Of a DNA stretch of 64,000 bases, positions 61,223 to 64,000 are shown piece by piece. The stretch lies in assembly GCA_017656235.1 (NCBI GenBank), contig JACDOF010000010.1, positions 1-64,000 of the forward strand, read 5' to 3'. The notes under the pieces were generated by a model. That model did not search any database, was not told the DNA's origin, and saw nothing but the letters and a program-made list of their open reading frames with translations. The stretch is from Brevibacillus sp. GTDB taxonomy: Bacteria; Bacillota; Bacilli; Brevibacillales; Brevibacillaceae. Position 1 is the stretch's first letter. Each line of letters starts with the position of its first letter. The position numbers and the translations under genes were made by a program.

Positions 61223-62335
61223 CTACACCAGATTCTCCGGGTTTAGCCCTTCCAGCTCAGGCAGGACGAACCGGCCATCTTTTCTGATCAGCACATCGTC
61301 AAACCAGATCTCTCCGCCCCCGTACTCGGGCCGCTGGATTTGCACCATGTCCCAGTGGATGGCCGAGCGGTTTCCGTTGTCAGCAGTCTCGTAGGCGTTG
61401 CCAGGGGTAAAGTGGAAGCTTCCGGCAATCTTTTCGTCAAACAGGATGTCCTGCATCGGATGCAGGATGTGCGGATTGATCCCGATCGCGAATTCGCCGA
61501 TGTAGCGGGCGCCTTCGTCCGTGTCGAGGAACTCGTTGAGCGCCTTGGTGTTGCTGGCGGTCGCCTCGACGATCTTCCCCTGCGAGAAAGTCAGCTTCAC
61601 ATCGGAAAACGTGACGCCTTCATAGTTGGTGGGGGTGTTGAACGTGATCGTCCCTTCCACCGAATCGCGTACCGGTGCGGTGTACACCTCGCCGTCCGGG
61701 ATGTTGGAGCGGCCGGCGCACTTGACTGCCGGAATGCCTTTGATGGAAAAGCGAAGATCGGTTCCCGGGCCGACAATGCGCACCCGGTCGGTCCTCTCCA
61801 TCAGGTCCTTGAGCGGGTCCATCGCCTTTGACATTTTGGCGTAGTCGAGATTGCAAACGGAGAAGAAGAAATCCTCAAACGACTCCAGACTCATGTTGGC
61901 CGCCTGGGCCATGGATTTGTTCGGGTAACGCAGCACCACCCAGCGCTTGTGCGGGATGCGTTCGCCGAAATGGACTTGTTTGTAGTAGATGCGCTTGTAC
62001 AACCCCATCTTCTCTTCCGGGATGTCTGCGTATTCGTTGATGTTCTCGTAGGCGCGCACGGCGACGTAGGCATCGACGTCCTTCATTACGGCCAACTCGT
62101 GCCTGGTGAACAGCTCCATCTGCGCTTCGCTGCTGCCGAGGATCATCTCGCGCATCACTTCCTGGTCTTTCAGCGTCACCAGCGGCAGAGCGCCTGCTGC
62201 GTACGCTTCCCGGATCAGTGCCTTGACGATCGGAGCCTGGAGGTCGATGTTTTCAATCAAGACCTTTTCCCCCGGCTGCAGGTTGAGCGAGTAGCGGATC
62301 AAACGACTTGCCAGTTCTTTTATACGTGGGTCCAT
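61223..62335 (-). CDS. M29 family metal-dependent aminopeptidase (AmpS-like)
   Basis: A 370-aa thermophilic-aminopeptidase family (M29) enzyme. VLIENIDLQAPIVKALIREA, TDLRFSIKGIPAVKCAGRSN, IPDGEVYTAPVRDSVEGTI, GEFAIGINPHI and NRSAIHWDMVQIQRPEYGGG carry the conserved Glu/His/Asp metal ligands. It releases N-terminal residues from peptides and acts in the cytoplasm. The ATG at 62335 lies 8 bp after CGAGGTG. It forms a reverse-strand pair with the alcohol dehydrogenase (27-bp gap). Confidence 0.93.
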   Translation of the reverse strand: MDPRIKELASRLIRYSLNLQPGEKVLIENIDLQAPIVKALIREAYAAGALPLVTLKDQEVMREMILGSSEAQMELFTRHELAVMKDVDAYVAVRAYENINEYADIPEEKMGLYKRIYYKQVHFGERIPHKRWVVLRYPNKSMAQAANMSLESFEDFFFSVCNLDYAKMSKAMDPLKDLMERTDRVRIVGPGTDLRFSIKGIPAVKCAGRSNIPDGEVYTAPVRDSVEGTITFNTPTNYEGVTFSDVKLTFSQGKIVEATASNTKALNEFLDTDEGARYIGEFAIGINPHILHPMQDILFDEKIAGSFHFTPGNAYETADNGNRSAIHWDMVQIQRPEYGGGEIWFDDVLIRKDGRFVLPELEGLNPENLV

Positions 62336-62362
62336 CAAGACGACACCTCGATCTGGGAGTGA

Positions 62363-63562
62363 TTAATAACACGCTTCGTACAATGCCAGCACATCGTTCG
62401 TATACAGCGGACGAGAACTGCTGATGTAGTCGGTTCCCTGACCTCCGATTCGCACCGATTCTCTGGCCATTACGGGCAGGGAATCGCGGGGGATATTGAA
62501 GTCGGACAGCCGCTCGGTGATGCCGATCCGGGCAAACCAGTCCGCGACCGCTTCAATGGTCGCTTCAGCGGCAGCCTGCTCACTGCTGGCTGACACCCCG
62601 AAGCACTCCCGTCCCATCCGGGCCAGACGTTCGGGACGATCCTGAAGGATCACCTGGCGGAAATAAGGGATGGACAGGATGGCCAAGCCGCGTCCATGGG
62701 CGATGTCGAAGAAACCGCTGACGGTATGTTCAACCTTGTGCAGGGGATAACCCGCTTTGCGGCCCGACAAGGTAAACGGGCTGATCGCCAGCGTGCTGGT
62801 CCAGAGCAGGGTGGCGCGGGCTTCTTCGTGGGCAGGTTCTTCCATCGCCAGCGACGTGCAGCGGACAACATGGCGAATCAACGACTCCGTGAAGCCATCC
62901 TGCACGGGCGTATTGGCTCCGCTGATCAGATAGGCTTCAAACAGATGAGAAAAGATATCGGCTGACGATTCTGCCGTCACGCGGGCCGGAACCGTGTAGG
63001 TTAGCTCCGGATCGAGAATGGCCACTTTGGGGAACAGTCCTGGTCCGGAAATGGACGACTTTTCGTGCGTCTCCCAATGAGTGAGCACACTAATCCCGTT
63101 CGCCTCGGAACCGGTTGCGGCGACTGTCGGAATGGTCAGCAGCGGCAGCGCCTCTTTTACCGGCAGCAGCTCCTTGGCGGATCCGGCCGGATTGCCGCGC
63201 ATATAATCGTAGATCGGCCGACCCGACAAGGCGGCGACAGCAATCGCTTTGGCCGCATCCATCACGGAACCGCCTCCGAGGGCGATGACGAAGTCACAGC
63301 CTTCTTCACGGGCCAGGCGGGCTGCACTGTCTACCGAAGTGGTTCGCGGATTGGGCTGTACCCCCGAAAACAAGACATAATCCACTTGTACTTCCCGCAG
63401 CCGCTCACAGACGCGGTCCAGGACGCCCGTCTTCCTGGCCGAGCTGCCTCCTGTGACGAGCAGGGCCTTCTGGCCAAGCTGTCCGGCTTCCTGACCGACT
63501 CGGTCCACTTCTCCCGCTCCAAACAAAATCCGCGTGGGAAACGACAGTTCAAAAGCAAACAC
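62363..63562 (-). CDS. Iron-containing alcohol dehydrogenase
   Basis: A 399-aa group III alcohol dehydrogenase. The NAD(P)-binding GGGSVMDAAKAIA, the TIPTVAATGSEANGISVLTH segment and metal ligands in SSADIFSHLFEAY (Asp, His near 200) and HKVEHTVSGFFDIAHGRGLA (two His near 276 and 286) are all present. It resembles the YqhD/butanol dehydrogenase branch, so reduction of aldehydes with NADPH is likely. GTG start after GAGGTGATCC. Confidence 0.92.
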   Translation of the reverse strand: MFAFELSFPTRILFGAGEVDRVGQEAGQLGQKALLVTGGSSARKTGVLDRVCERLREVQVDYVLFSGVQPNPRTTSVDSAARLAREEGCDFVIALGGGSVMDAAKAIAVAALSGRPIYDYMRGNPAGSAKELLPVKEALPLLTIPTVAATGSEANGISVLTHWETHEKSSISGPGLFPKVAILDPELTYTVPARVTAESSADIFSHLFEAYLISGANTPVQDGFTESLIRHVVRCTSLAMEEPAHEEARATLLWTSTLAISPFTLSGRKAGYPLHKVEHTVSGFFDIAHGRGLAILSIPYFRQVILQDRPERLARMGRECFGVSASSEQAAAEATIEAVADWFARIGITERLSDFNIPRDSLPVMARESVRIGGQGTDYISSSRPLYTNDVLALYEACY

Positions 63563-63655
63563 GTTGGATCACCTCGGCTTTCTTGAGAACAATATGTATG
63601 TACGCCACCATTGTATCATACTCCCCTTTGAAGGAATGTACCAGTCGGTTTGCCA

Positions 63656-63668
63656 AAACCCGAACATT
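63656..63668. promoter_or_regulatory. PurBox-like site upstream of purC, site 1
   Basis: AAACCCGAACATT fits the PurR box with one mismatch, in the 230-bp gap before purC. Confidence 0.45.
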
Positions 63669-63696
63669 TACCACATAATAATTTTTCGTTCTCTTG

Positions 63697-63726
63697 TTGA
63701 AAAAATACGTATATTTATGTTTTAAT
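63697..63726 (+). promoter_or_regulatory. Possible promoter of purC
   Basis: TTGAAA, 18 bp, TTTAAT in an AT-rich gap. It is weaker than the purE promoter but would make purC independent of purEKB. Confidence 0.45.
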
Positions 63727-63734
63727 GTAAAAGG

Positions 63735-63747
63735 AATGTTCGTATTT
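63735..63747. promoter_or_regulatory. PurBox-like site upstream of purC, site 2
   Basis: AATGTTCGTATTT fits the reversed PurR box with one mismatch, about 45 bp before the purC start. Confidence 0.4.
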
Positions 63748-63792
63748 ATTCTCCTTAACAACCGCTTCGCGTGCAGAGAGGGGACGTAATCA

Positions 63793-64000
63793 GTGGAAAA
63801 ACAAGAACAACTCTACGAAGGAAAGGCGAAAAAGATCTTTCGTACTTCCGACCCGGATGTATATTGGGTGTCGTACAAGGATGATGCAACCGCGTTTAAT
63901 GGCGAAAAAAAAGGAACAATTGTGGGAAAAGGCGAGCTCAACAACCGGATCAGTGCCATCTTTTTTGCGCTGCTGAAAGAATGGGGCATCGCCAATCATT
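63793..64000 (+). CDS. purC: SAICAR synthetase, 3' end beyond window
   Basis: The first 69 residues ([59 protein letters not shown]) are a clear match to PurC, which joins aspartate to CAIR in purine synthesis. It starts with GTG, with GAGAGGGG upstream. The gene runs out of the window. It probably leads the rest of the pur operon (purSQLFMNHD), which cannot be seen here. Confidence 0.95.
   Translation, partial: MEKQEQLYEGKAKKIFRTSDPDVYWVSYKDDATAFNGEKKGTIVGKGELNNRISAIFFALLKEWGIANH

Overview
The window is a bacterial chromosome segment, most likely from a moderately GC-rich member of the Bacillota related to Brevibacillus/Paenibacillaceae. This is an inference from a dense tRNA cluster with encoded CCA ends, GGAGG-type ribosome binding sites, a purine riboswitch, Zur and PurR boxes of the Bacillus type, and the host gene families. 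No 16S rRNA gene is present, so the genus is not proven.

Layout. (1) 1-1622: a cluster of thirteen tRNA genes (Asn partial, Ser, Met, Leu-GAG, Glu, Val, fMet, Asp, Phe, Thr, Gln, Lys, Leu-TAG), with short duplications and a scar of the tRNA-Asp 3' end between them. (2) 1566-40178: a complete-looking 38.5-kb siphovirus-type (HK97-fold) prophage integrated in tRNA-Leu(TAG). It is bounded by a perfect 91-bp direct repeat that restores the tRNA 3' half and its terminator. In order it carries a tyrosine integrase, ImmA-like protease, CI-like and Cro-like regulators with a set of GATAA-N5-TTATC operators, and an antirepressor. A run of small early genes follows, then a replication/nucleotide module (DUF2800 nuclease-like, DUF2815 ssDNA-binding-like, MazG-like, PolA-type polymerase, DUF3310, PcfK/AcrIIA9-like, PcfJ-like, DUF3102, VapE primase-helicase, VRR-NUC, SNF2 helicase) with an iteron-rich candidate origin. 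Next come a late regulator, a 600-bp non-coding control region, HNH, the P27-type small and the large terminase, portal, protease, capsid, connectors, tail genes with a programmed -1 frameshift (gpG/gpGT), tape measure, Dit, baseplate and receptor-binding proteins, holin, a DUF1906 endolysin and two reverse-strand cargo genes. (3) 40179-45122: a short non-coding scar, then a MoxR-DUF58-transglutaminase operon. (4) 45123-53515: purine metabolism: guaA behind a promoter and attenuator-like hairpin, a pbuG-type permease under a PurBox plus guanine riboswitch, an M1 peptidase, and a purE-purK-purB operon that ends in a terminator. (5) 53561-63562: a Zur-regulated COG0523 zinc GTPase (ZagA/YciC type), an ABC exporter, a MarR-MFS pair, an LLM flavin oxidoreductase, a 1.2-kb non-coding stretch holding a tandem duplication of about 0.5 kb, and on the reverse strand an M29 aminopeptidase and an iron-containing alcohol dehydrogenase. 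(6) 63793-end: the start of purC, separated from purEKB by about 10 kb.

How it works together. The prophage switch is readable from the sequence: a perfect-spaced promoter for the cro-like gene has a 15-bp operator lying in its spacer, and four more operators flank the two regulators and the antirepressor. Purine genes share a common design, with a PurBox 3-4 bp upstream of the -35 of both pbuG and purE. The most unusual parts are the phage late control region (an array of 22-bp palindromes plus a possible structured RNA), the GGTTGCC iterons, the PcfK/AcrIIA9-PcfJ pair, and the host 0.5-kb non-coding tandem duplication. Functions are assigned by reading protein and nucleotide motifs by eye; no database search was run.
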